The position numbers and the translations under genes were made by a program. Source: Allobosea sp. Leaf344 (lineage in GTDB: Bacteria; Pseudomonadota; Alphaproteobacteria; Rhizobiales; Beijerinckiaceae). Taken from it: a stretch of 64,000 nt of DNA. Under the pieces are notes generated by a model that had not been told where the DNA came from, made no database searches, and saw only the letters and a program-made list of their open reading frames with translations. Positions 41,221-49,474 of this stretch are shown here, piece after piece; the first letter of the stretch is position 1; each line of letters starts with the position of its first letter. The stretch covers positions 668,318 through 732,317 of the forward strand of contig NZ_LMRT01000014.1 in the NCBI RefSeq assembly GCF_001426225.1, in the 5' to 3' direction.

Positions 41221-42471
41221 ATGACCGCCTTCAAATCCGACTTCCTGCGCGTGCTCGACGAGCGTGGCCTGATCCATCAGGTCGCCGATCCCGAGGGGCT
41301 CGATGCGCTCTGCCGCCAGGGCGTGCAGACCGCCTATGTCGGCTATGACGCCACGGCGACCTCGATCCATATCGGCAATCTGATCACCGTCACCCTGCTC
41401 TACTGGTTCCAGGAGACCGGGCACCGGCCGATCACGCTGATGGGCGGCGGCACCTCCATGGTCGGCGATCCCTCCTTCCGCGACGAGCAGCGCAAGCTGC
41501 TCTCGGTCGAGGAGATCGCGGCCAATATCGAGAGCATCAAGCGGGTCTTCGGCCGGATCCTGCGCTATGGCGACGGCCCCACCGATGCGCTGATGGTCAA
41601 CAACGCCGATTGGCTGCTGAAGCTGAACTATGTCGAGTTCCTGCGCGATGTCGGCCGGCACTTCTCGGTCAACCGCATGCTCTCCTTCGATTCGGTGAAG
41701 CTGCGGCTGGACCGCGACCAGTCGCTGTCCTTCCTCGAATTCAACTACATGATCATGCAGGGCTACGACTTCGTCGAGCTCAACCGGCGCTATGGCTGCC
41801 GGCTGCAGATGGGCGGCTCCGATCAATGGGGCAACATCATCAACGGCGTCGATCTCTCGCACCGCATGGGCGGGCCGCAGCTCTATGCGGTGACGACGCC
41901 GCTGCTGACCACGGCCTCCGGCCAGAAGATGGGGAAGACCGCCAATGGCGCGGTCTGGCTGAACGGCGACGTCTTCAGCCCCTATGATTTCTGGCAATAT
42001 TTCCGCAACACCGAGGACGCCGATGTCGGCCGCTTCCTGAAGGTGTTCACCCGGATGCCGCTCGCTGAGATCGCGAAGCTCGCCGCGCTCGGCGGCGCCG
42101 AGATCAACGAGGCCAAGAAGATCCTGGCGACCGAGATCACCGCCATCGTCCATGGCCGCGCGGCGGCCGAGGCTGCGGCGGAGACCGCCCGCAAGACCTT
42201 CGAGGACGGGGCGATGGCCGAGGATCTGCCGAGCATCGGCCTGCCGCGCGCGGAGCTCTCCGGGCTCGGCGTGCTCACCGCCTTCGTCAAGGCCGGGCTC
42301 GTGCCGTCGACCGGCGAGGCGCGCCGCCAGGTCAAGGCGGGCGGCCTGCGGGTCAACGACGTCGCCGTCGCCGATGAGCGCGCGCTGCTCGGCGAGGCCG
42401 ATCTGACGAAGGAGGGCGTGATCAAGCTCTCCTTCGGCAAGAAGAAGCACGTGCTGCTGCGCCCGGAATAA
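41221..42471 (+). CDS. tyrS: Tyrosyl-tRNA synthetase
   Basis: This class I aminoacyl-tRNA synthetase of 416 residues charges tRNA-Tyr. The HIGH motif reads HIGNL, the tyrosine-binding region includes [20 protein letters not shown], and the KMSKS motif reads KMGKT. The C-terminal 70 residues form an S4-type RNA-binding domain ([19 protein letters not shown]). It is 132 bp downstream of the alpha/beta hydrolase, with its own likely promoter. It is convergent with the AsmA-like gene. Confidence 0.97.
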   Translation: MTAFKSDFLRVLDERGLIHQVADPEGLDALCRQGVQTAYVGYDATATSIHIGNLITVTLLYWFQETGHRPITLMGGGTSMVGDPSFRDEQRKLLSVEEIAANIESIKRVFGRILRYGDGPTDALMVNNADWLLKLNYVEFLRDVGRHFSVNRMLSFDSVKLRLDRDQSLSFLEFNYMIMQGYDFVELNRRYGCRLQMGGSDQWGNIINGVDLSHRMGGPQLYAVTTPLLTTASGQKMGKTANGAVWLNGDVFSPYDFWQYFRNTEDADVGRFLKVFTRMPLAEIAKLAALGGAEINEAKKILATEITAIVHGRAAAEAAAETARKTFEDGAMAEDLPSIGLPRAELSGLGVLTAFVKAGLVPSTGEARRQVKAGGLRVNDVAVADERALLGEADLTKEGVIKLSFGKKKHVLLRPE

Positions 42472-42522
42472 GGCTGCCGGGCCGGAGCGCGCATCGCTCG
42501 CGCCCGGGCACCCGGCTCGGCG

Positions 42523-45500
42523 TCAGCGCTGCGGCGTCGGCTGGATCGGCCGCTGATTGGGCGAGCCGCCGAGCGGATCGACGAAACGGCGCAGAATGCC
42601 GGGCGCGATCGCCGAGAGCGGGTTGACCGACATGGTCGGCGCGCTGGCGGCGCCGGTGATGCGGAAATTCATCGCGAACAACCCGCCATATTGGCTGCCC
42701 CCGCCGAGCAGCCCGCCCAAAATCGGCACCTGGGCGAAAGCGTTGTTGAAGGCGTAGCTCGGGACGAAAGTGCCGCCGATATCGACCTTGTCGCGCCCGT
42801 AATCGACGGTGCCGCGCAGGGTGAAGCCGATCTGCCGGCCCCAGATCACCATGTCCGAGACGTCGAGCCGGCTGGCGGAACGGGTGAATTCGGCGCGGAG
42901 CTTGGTGAACTCGGCCTCGTCGGCGCTCACGCCCGCGACCGGGCCCGGCACGCCGACGCGATCCCCGGAGGGCAGCGGCGTCAGGGTGGGTTGCGTCCCC
43001 AGCACGCGGCGCAGCGCCGGCTCGTCGCGCACCACGAAATTCCGGAACAGCAGCTCGCCGCTCTGGCGCGCATCGCCCGGCCCGAGATTCAGGATCAGAT
43101 CGCCGCCATGGGCGCGGCGGTAGAGATCGAAGAAGCGCAGCAGCGAGCCGCCATTCTCCGACTGCACCACCAGCGCGCCCCCGCCCTCGCCCTGCCGCCC
43201 CTGGCGCGCCACCACATCGGCGCGGCCGATGCGCCCCTGGAAGGTCAGGGCCCTGATGTCGCCGCCGCGCCGCGAGAGCTTCAGATTGGCGTTGCTGATC
43301 GTCTCGTTGTTGAACCCCGTGACGATCGGCACGTCGAGATCGATGTCGAGATCGGCGCCCGGCTCCGCCGGCTTCGCGCCGGCCGCGGCCGGTCCCGAGG
43401 CCGCCTGAAGGTCCCGCACGAAGGGGCGCGCATCCATCACCGCGCCGCGAATCGTGACCTTGCGCAGATTGCCGTCGCGCTGGACGTCGACCTTGAGATT
43501 ATCGCCGGGCGACACCCGGAACTGCGAGAAGCGCGCGGATTCGAACGCGTTCTGCCGGTCGAGCTCGACCCGCCCCTTCAGCGCGGTCGTGCCGATGTCG
43601 AGGCTGAAATCCTCGAGCCGCGGCCCGCCTTCCGACTGGGCCCAGGAGAAGCTGACCTTGCCGGGCTTGCCGGCCGCCTTGCTGAGCCCGGGGATCGGCC
43701 CCTCCAGCGCCGCCTTGGCGAGGTCGAGATCGACATGGGCGGGAGCCTCGCCGCCCTTGCCCATCGCCTTGGCCACGCGCAGCTGGACGACGCCGTTGAT
43801 GCCGGCTTCCGGCCCCAGCCCGCGCTTCTGCCGCGCCGCATTGTCGAGCGCCATGGTCAGCACGGCCTCGCCCTGGCCGTTGCGGTTCTGCCGGACCTCG
43901 ATCTGCCCCTTCTCGCCGCCGATCCGCGCCTCGCCCTTCAGCGCCAGTCCGGCGCGGTCATAGCTCACCGTGAGATTGCCCTGGTCCAGCCGCTCCTGGC
44001 CGAGCAGCGTGTCGGCGGCGAGGTTGCTCAGCGCGCCCGTGCTCTGCACCACCACCTCCTCGGGCTGGACCTCGTCGGCGAGCGGCAGCTTGATTACCGT
44101 GCGGAGGTCCGAGGCGCCCTTGTACAGCGCCGGATCGAGCGTCGCCGGGGCGAAGCCGCGCAGCGCCGGGAACTGGAACAGACTCGCCAGCGCCGCGACC
44201 GGACCCGTCGAGCGGAAGGCGATTCGCGCCGGAGGGCGCGGCAGCCAGGTGTTGGGGATCTCGAAGCTGCCTTCCGACAGCGCCAGCCTGCGGCCGTTTC
44301 CGAGCTCGGCCTGCGCGCTCTCGATCGCCAGCTGGACCGTCCGCCCGGTGGCGCGGCCGGTGACCCTGCCCTCGACCAGCAGCGGCAGGCCGGGACCCGG
44401 GGCATAGACGACGTCGCGCCCGGTGACGGAGACGGCGAGCGCGGCGTCCGGCATGCCGGCGCCTTCCATCAGCCGCGCATGATCCTCGGCCGAGAGATCG
44501 AGCTCGACGGTGACGCGCTCGGCGCGGCCGGATTTCAGCTGCCTGGACAGCTCGCTGTGCAGATCGGGCGATGACCAGCGCGGCCAGGCCGCCAGCGCCG
44601 CCCGCACATCGGTATCGACCGCCTGGATGGTCAGCCGCTGGGAGGGCGAGGGCCCGATCTTCTGCAGCACCCCGGTCATGCCGGCATCGAGGCCCGGCCC
44701 CTTCAGCGCGAGCCGGTCGATCCGGATCTCGTTGCTGCGCGGGTCGAGCAGCAGATTGCTCTCGAGCCCGGTGACCTGGACCGGGGGATCGCCCTCGACT
44801 CCGGCGATCTGCCCGCTGCCGTCGATCTGCAGGCGCCAGGCGCCCTGCTCTTCGCGCAGCGTGCCCTGGCCCGACAGATTGAGCCCGCCGGCGGCGATTC
44901 TGCCGCTCGTCATCCGCAGCAGGCTCAGATCATTTTCGGCCGAGACCTCGAAGGCCGCGGAATCGATGGTCAGCGTCTCCAGCGGACCGCCGGGAAAGGC
45001 GATCTCGCCCGCCGCGATCTGGATCGAGGCGGCGATGCTGCGCTGGCCGTCCGCCTTCTGGACGAGCGTGGCGCGCCCCTTGATCGGCAGGCCCTTCAGC
45101 GAGACCGTGCCGCTGCCCATGGCGAGGGCGACGATTTCGGAGGGCTCGAAGCGAACGATCTCGATCTCGGCGCGCTGCGTCCCCGCCTCGTCCGCCGAGA
45201 GATCGATGATCAGCTCCTTCCAGCGCGGGCCGGTGCGGCCCTGCATGGTCAGCCGCGTGACGCGCGCCGATTGCCTGGAGAGGCTGATGCCGACATCCTC
45301 GAAACCAGCGCGCTGGCGGCCGTCTGGATCGACCAGCGTCAGCCGTGCGCCCTGCATGCCGGCGGTTTCGAGCGAGCCGAGCAGCCCCTCCCCCTGGGCC
45401 AGCGAGGCGACCGCGCCCATCAGCCCGGTGAAGGCGTTCCATTGCGCGGCATCCGGCAGCGTCGAGGGCGGGCGGATCTCGGCGGGGGCCGAATCGGCAT

Positions 45501-45981
45501 TGACGACGAGCGCGCCTTCGCGCGTCACCCCGAGCCGCACATTGACGCCGCGCAGATCGACAGAGACCAGCCTGATCTCGCCGCGCAGCAGCGCCAGCGG
45601 ATCATAGCCCAGCGTCGCCTCGGGCGCGCGGATGCTGGCACCGCTGCGATGCCTGAACAGCACCTGCCGGATCTGCAGCTGCGAGCGCCCGTCGATGCGG
45701 CGCAGTTCCGCCGTCCCGGCCTCGACCGTCCAGCCCTCGCCCAGCCGCGATTCCATCGCCCTTGTGATCCTGTCCTCCAGGCCGGGCAAAGGCACGAAGC
45801 CGGTGAGCAGCAGCGTGCCGGCGGCACCGGCCAAAGTCAGGACGGCGACGCAGATGGCGACGGCCATGGTAAGCAGCCCGGCCTTGGCCCGCTTCGCGAC
45901 CACGGCCTCGCAAGCCTCCGGCGCGTCTGCATCGACACTGGCTGCGACGGTCGCGGCGGGGTTGGGCTCCTGGGTCCGCAA
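42523..45981 (-). CDS. Large AsmA/YhdP-like envelope protein (DUF3971)
   Basis: This 1152-residue protein has an N-terminal membrane segment (residues 35-61) and a very long periplasmic part. It shows AsmA-type repeats and the C-terminal region typical of YhdP/AsmA-2 proteins (GTVDYGRDKVDIGGTFVPSY, and ILGGLLGGGSQYGGLFAMNF). These proteins are thought to form bridge-like beta-grooves that carry phospholipids between the membranes. A Pro/Gln-rich tail ends the protein. It is a single gene, convergent with tyrS; 292 bp separate its start from bcp. Confidence 0.85.
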   Translation of the reverse strand: MRTQEPNPAATVAASVDADAPEACEAVVAKRAKAGLLTMAVAICVAVLTLAGAAGTLLLTGFVPLPGLEDRITRAMESRLGEGWTVEAGTAELRRIDGRSQLQIRQVLFRHRSGASIRAPEATLGYDPLALLRGEIRLVSVDLRGVNVRLGVTREGALVVNADSAPAEIRPPSTLPDAAQWNAFTGLMGAVASLAQGEGLLGSLETAGMQGARLTLVDPDGRQRAGFEDVGISLSRQSARVTRLTMQGRTGPRWKELIIDLSADEAGTQRAEIEIVRFEPSEIVALAMGSGTVSLKGLPIKGRATLVQKADGQRSIAASIQIAAGEIAFPGGPLETLTIDSAAFEVSAENDLSLLRMTSGRIAAGGLNLSGQGTLREEQGAWRLQIDGSGQIAGVEGDPPVQVTGLESNLLLDPRSNEIRIDRLALKGPGLDAGMTGVLQKIGPSPSQRLTIQAVDTDVRAALAAWPRWSSPDLHSELSRQLKSGRAERVTVELDLSAEDHARLMEGAGMPDAALAVSVTGRDVVYAPGPGLPLLVEGRVTGRATGRTVQLAIESAQAELGNGRRLALSEGSFEIPNTWLPRPPARIAFRSTGPVAALASLFQFPALRGFAPATLDPALYKGASDLRTVIKLPLADEVQPEEVVVQSTGALSNLAADTLLGQERLDQGNLTVSYDRAGLALKGEARIGGEKGQIEVRQNRNGQGEAVLTMALDNAARQKRGLGPEAGINGVVQLRVAKAMGKGGEAPAHVDLDLAKAALEGPIPGLSKAAGKPGKVSFSWAQSEGGPRLEDFSLDIGTTALKGRVELDRQNAFESARFSQFRVSPGDNLKVDVQRDGNLRKVTIRGAVMDARPFVRDLQAASGPAAAGAKPAEPGADLDIDLDVPIVTGFNNETISNANLKLSRRGGDIRALTFQGRIGRADVVARQGRQGEGGGALVVQSENGGSLLRFFDLYRRAHGGDLILNLGPGDARQSGELLFRNFVVRDEPALRRVLGTQPTLTPLPSGDRVGVPGPVAGVSADEAEFTKLRAEFTRSASRLDVSDMVIWGRQIGFTLRGTVDYGRDKVDIGGTFVPSYAFNNAFAQVPILGGLLGGGSQYGGLFAMNFRITGAASAPTMSVNPLSAIAPGILRRFVDPLGGSPNQRPIQPTPQR

Positions 45982-46273
45982 GTTCGTCCTATTGTCCGCT
46001 CATGGCAGAAACATCATCGGCGCGCGTCCGGCAGGAGCAGAGCGGGCGTTCCTGCGAATCGCCAGCCCGTGCCGAACACGACGCTAGAGCTTCGGCAGCC
46101 GTGCTGCCATCGGCTCCAGCCGCCGCATCCAACGCCTTCGTCGAGACGGCTGTTCCGGTCTTCCCAAGGGGAACGCGCGCACCATATCACCATCGCCACC
46201 GCTTGCACGATGCCGGTGCGCTTATGGAGCCGGACGCTCTTGCAAGGCGAAGGCGACGAAAGGAAGGCAGATC

Positions 46274-46744
46274 ATGGTGCTTAAAGAAGGCGATTTGGCG
46301 CCCGATTTCACGCTCGCCCGCGATGGTGGCGGCTCGCTCTCCCTCGCCGCGCTCAAAGGGCGGCTGGTGGTGCTCTACGCCTATCCCAAGGACGACACCC
46401 CCGGCTGCACCAAGGAGGCCATCGCCTTCAACGCGCTGCGCCGGGATTTCGAGGCCGTCGGCGCCGAGATCATCGGCATCTCGCCGGATCCGGTGAAGAG
46501 CCATGACCGCTTCAAAGCCAAGCACGGCCTCGACTTCCCGCTGGTCGCGGACGAGACCCAAGAGGTGCTGCAGGCCTATGGGCTCTGGGTCGAGAAGAGC
46601 ATGTATGGCCGCAGCTATATGGGGGTTGAGCGCACGACCTTCCTGATCGACCGCGACGGCCGCATCGCGCGGATCTGGCCGAAGGTGAAGGTGCCGGGCC
46701 ATGCCGAGGAGGTGCTCGCGGCGGCCCGCGCCCTGCCGGCCTAG
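46274..46744 (+). CDS. bcp: Bcp-type peroxiredoxin with a single cysteine
   Basis: This 156-residue thiol peroxidase of the Bcp/PrxQ family reduces hydroperoxides. The peroxidatic Cys45 lies in DDTPGCTKEA. The position used for the resolving cysteine in E. coli Bcp (residue 50) is Ile, and no other cysteine exists. It must therefore be a 1-Cys enzyme that needs an external thiol. AAGGCAGATC precedes the ATG at 46274. Confidence 0.92.
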   Translation: MVLKEGDLAPDFTLARDGGGSLSLAALKGRLVVLYAYPKDDTPGCTKEAIAFNALRRDFEAVGAEIIGISPDPVKSHDRFKAKHGLDFPLVADETQEVLQAYGLWVEKSMYGRSYMGVERTTFLIDRDGRIARIWPKVKVPGHAEEVLAAARALPA

Positions 46745-46877
46745 GCCATTCGAAAGATTCCGGTTTTTTCGGCCGAGGGCGGCGCGATCTCCCGGATTTG
46801 GCCGCCGGATTTGCGAAGGGTTAACCTTAACCGTCTCTAGTGGCTGGCATCGGCAGCGTTCAATCCGGTCCCAGCCT

Positions 46878-48185
46878 ATGAAGCGTACCTCCTCGCCTGC
46901 GTCCACCCTCCCGGTCTCCGGGTTGGTCACACGGAAGACCTATGCGGTGGGGCGCGCCACCGCGCTCTTCGGCCTCGCCTGGCTGGCGACCACAACGGCC
47001 GGATGCGGCGGTGCGATCTGGTACGTGCTGAGCAAGGACGATCTCGCCGCCCGGCTGATCGCCCGCGAGACCTCGCGGCAATACGCCTATGAGGATCGCA
47101 TCGCCTCGCTGCGCGCCGATATCGACAGGCTCGCGAGCAAGGCGCTGCTCGAACAGGATACCGTGGAATCGCGGGTCGACGAGCTGGCCACCCGCCAGGC
47201 GGAGCTGGAATCCCGGCATTCCCTGGTCGCCGCCCTCACCGACACCTTGCAGAGCGGCGGGCTGATGCCGGCCGCCAAACCGGCCATGCGGGTGCGGTCG
47301 ATCAAGCCGGAAGAGCCGGTGCGCGCCTCCGGCGTCACCAGCTTCGCGCCGATCATGCCGACCAAGCCGACGCCCGCGCCCGATACCCCGCCTTTGCGCG
47401 GCGCCGAAGGCGGCCGCCCGGCGCCCTGGCAGTCCGGCGAGGCGGCGCCGGCGCCCGCCCCCGCCCAGCGCGTCGCCGCGGTGCTCGACAGGCTGGAGAC
47501 GGCGATCGCCACGACCTCGGCCGAGCAGATCGAGACGCTCAAGGAGATGGACCAGAGCCTCGCCGCCTCGCAGAAGCATCTGCGCGCCGCGCTGGCCGAG
47601 ACCGGGCTCGACATCAACCACATCAACCCCGTCGCGAGCGCTGGCGGGACCGGCGGGCCCTTCGTGCCGTTCAAGGTCGATCCCTCGGCCGGCCCGTTCG
47701 AGGCCTCCCTCAGCGCGCTGCAGCCGCGCATCGCCGCGGTGTTCCGCCTGCGCAGCCTGTCGGAGCAATTGCCGCTGGCCCGGCCCATGGCCGGAGAGGC
47801 CGATTTCACCTCGAATTTCGGCTACCGCGTCGATCCCTTCACCCGCGCGCCGGCGATGCATACCGGCGTCGATTTCCGCGGCGAGACCGGGGCGCCGATC
47901 CGCGCCACCGCGCCCGGCAAGGTCGTCACCGCCGAATATTCCGGCGGCTACGGCAATATGGTCGAGATCGAGCATGCCAATGGCATCACCACCCGCTACG
48001 CCCATATGTCGGCGATGCAGGTCAGCGTCGGCCAGATGGTGAAGACCGGGCAGCAGCTCGGCCGCGTCGGTTCGACGGGCCGCTCGACCGGGCCGCATCT
48101 GCATTACGAGACCCGCATCGACGACGAGCCGGTCGATCCCACGCGCTTCCTGCGGGCCGGCGCGAAGCTCGCCCCGGCCGGCTGA
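46878..48185 (+). CDS. M23-family (LytM) peptidoglycan endopeptidase
   Basis: This 435-residue protein has an N-terminal membrane segment (about residues 30-55), a coiled coil (about 65-125), a Pro/Ala-rich linker and a C-terminal LytM domain. The zinc ligands are in HTGVDF (His, Asp) and HLHYE (second His of HxH), with RYAHM completing the site. It probably cleaves peptide cross-links in the periplasm. The ATG at 46878 has no strong ribosome binding site, but it opens the membrane segment cleanly. Upstream lies TTAACCTTAACC (46821-46832). Confidence 0.88.
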   Translation: MKRTSSPASTLPVSGLVTRKTYAVGRATALFGLAWLATTTAGCGGAIWYVLSKDDLAARLIARETSRQYAYEDRIASLRADIDRLASKALLEQDTVESRVDELATRQAELESRHSLVAALTDTLQSGGLMPAAKPAMRVRSIKPEEPVRASGVTSFAPIMPTKPTPAPDTPPLRGAEGGRPAPWQSGEAAPAPAPAQRVAAVLDRLETAIATTSAEQIETLKEMDQSLAASQKHLRAALAETGLDINHINPVASAGGTGGPFVPFKVDPSAGPFEASLSALQPRIAAVFRLRSLSEQLPLARPMAGEADFTSNFGYRVDPFTRAPAMHTGVDFRGETGAPIRATAPGKVVTAEYSGGYGNMVEIEHANGITTRYAHMSAMQVSVGQMVKTGQQLGRVGSTGRSTGPHLHYETRIDDEPVDPTRFLRAGAKLAPAG

Positions 48186-48198
48186 TCCGGAAATTTGT

Positions 48199-48218
48199 GC
48201 CGGGCGCCGCCGCCCGGC
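48199..48218. terminator. Hairpin between the convergent M23 peptidase and prfB genes
   Basis: The 7-bp perfect stem GCCGGGC/GCCCGGC with loop GCCGCC lies between the two stops. No T run is seen on either strand, so its strength is uncertain. Confidence 0.35.
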
Positions 48219-48223
48219 GCGCC

Positions 48224-49352
48224 TCAGTCGATATCCTCGACCTCGACTTCCGTGCCGTAGACCCGCTGCGCCAGCGACGCCTCCATGAAGGGGTCGAGCG
48301 CGCCGTCCAGCACCTCCGACGGATCGGTCGAGCTGACGCCCGTCCTCAGATCCTTCACAAGCTGATAGGGCTGGAGCACATAGGAGCGGATCTGGTGGCC
48401 CCAGCCGATATCGGTCTTGGAGGCCTGCTCGGCATTCGCCTTCTCCTCGCGCTTCTTCAGCTCGATCTCGTAGAGGCGGGCGCGCAGCATGTCCCAGGCC
48501 TTGGCCCGGTTCTTGTGCTGGGAGCGCTCCTGCTGGCAGGTGACCGCGATCCCGGTCGGGATATGCGTGATCCGCACCGCCGAATCGGTGGTGTTGATGT
48601 GCTGCCCGCCGGCGCCCTGCGCGCGGTAGGTATCGATGCGGCAATCCGATTCCTTGACGTCGATGACGATCCGATCGTCGACGACCGGATAGATCCAGAC
48701 CGAGGCGAAGGAGGTCTGCCGCCGCGCATTGGAATCGAAGGGCGAAATCCGGACCAGCCGGTGCACGCCCGATTCCGTCTTGAGCCAGCCATAGGCGTTA
48801 TGGCCCTTGAAGACGAGCGTCGCCGATTTGATGCCGGCGGTGTCGCCATCCTGATAGTCCAGCGTCTCGACCTTGAACTTCCGCCTTTCGCCCCAGCGCC
48901 TGTACATGCGCAGCAGCATCTCGGCCCAGTCCTGGCTCTCGGTGCCGCCGGCTCCGGGATGGATTTCGAGATAGGTGTCGAGCTGGTCGGCCTCGCCCGA
49001 GAGCAGGGTCTCGACCTGCAGCCGCGCCGCCTCGACCTCGACCGCCTTGATCGCGGCCTCGCCCTCGCGGATCGAGGCCTCGTCCTCCTCCATCTCGCCG
49101 AGCTCGATCAGCGTCATCGCATCGTCGAGATCGCGCTCGAGCTTGCCGATGCCGTTGATCTGCTCTTCCAGGGAGGTGCGCTCGCGCATCAGCTTCTGCG
49201 CGGCGTCGGCGTCGTTCCAGAAATCGGGGCCCTCCGAGAGGGCGTTCAGTTCGGCGAGACGGCGCTGTGCGACATCCCAGTCAAAGATGCCTCCTCAGCA
49301 GTCCGATCGACTGCTTGGCGTTGTCGAGCTGGGTCTGGATTTCAGGACGCAT
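48224..49352 (-). CDS. prfB: Peptide chain release factor 2, with programmed +1 frameshift
   Basis: RF2 reads UGA and UAA stop codons. The first 23 codons (from ATG at 49352, MRPEIQTQLDNAKQSIGLLR) end at an in-frame TGA (49283-49281). A +1 shift there continues as DWDVAQRRLAELN to 48224, for 375 residues in total, the normal RF2 length. The shift site is AGGAGG CAT CTT TGA C: an internal Shine-Dalgarno sequence plus the slippery CTT before TGA-C, as in E. coli. The stop-codon recognition motif SPF and GGQ in GAGGQHINTT are present. Low RF2 favours the shift, giving autoregulation. Confidence 0.96.
49280..49295 (-). other. prfB programmed +1 frameshift site
   Basis: On the minus strand this reads AGGAGG CAT CTT TGA C. 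The AGGAGG acts as an internal Shine-Dalgarno sequence close to the slippery CTT codon, and TGA-C is the weak stop context. The ribosome slips from CTT to TTT and reads GAC next. The arrangement matches the established RF2 autoregulatory site. Confidence 0.95.
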
Positions 49353-49474
49353 GGTCTGGCACGGTCTTTCTGCAAAACGCGGGTGAGGCGCCGCTGAGAT
49401 AGGGGCGAATCCCCGCGATGTAAATGATCGCGGGCGGAGTGGGAGCGACGGCGCGTGCGCGCCGGCGCGCGCGC

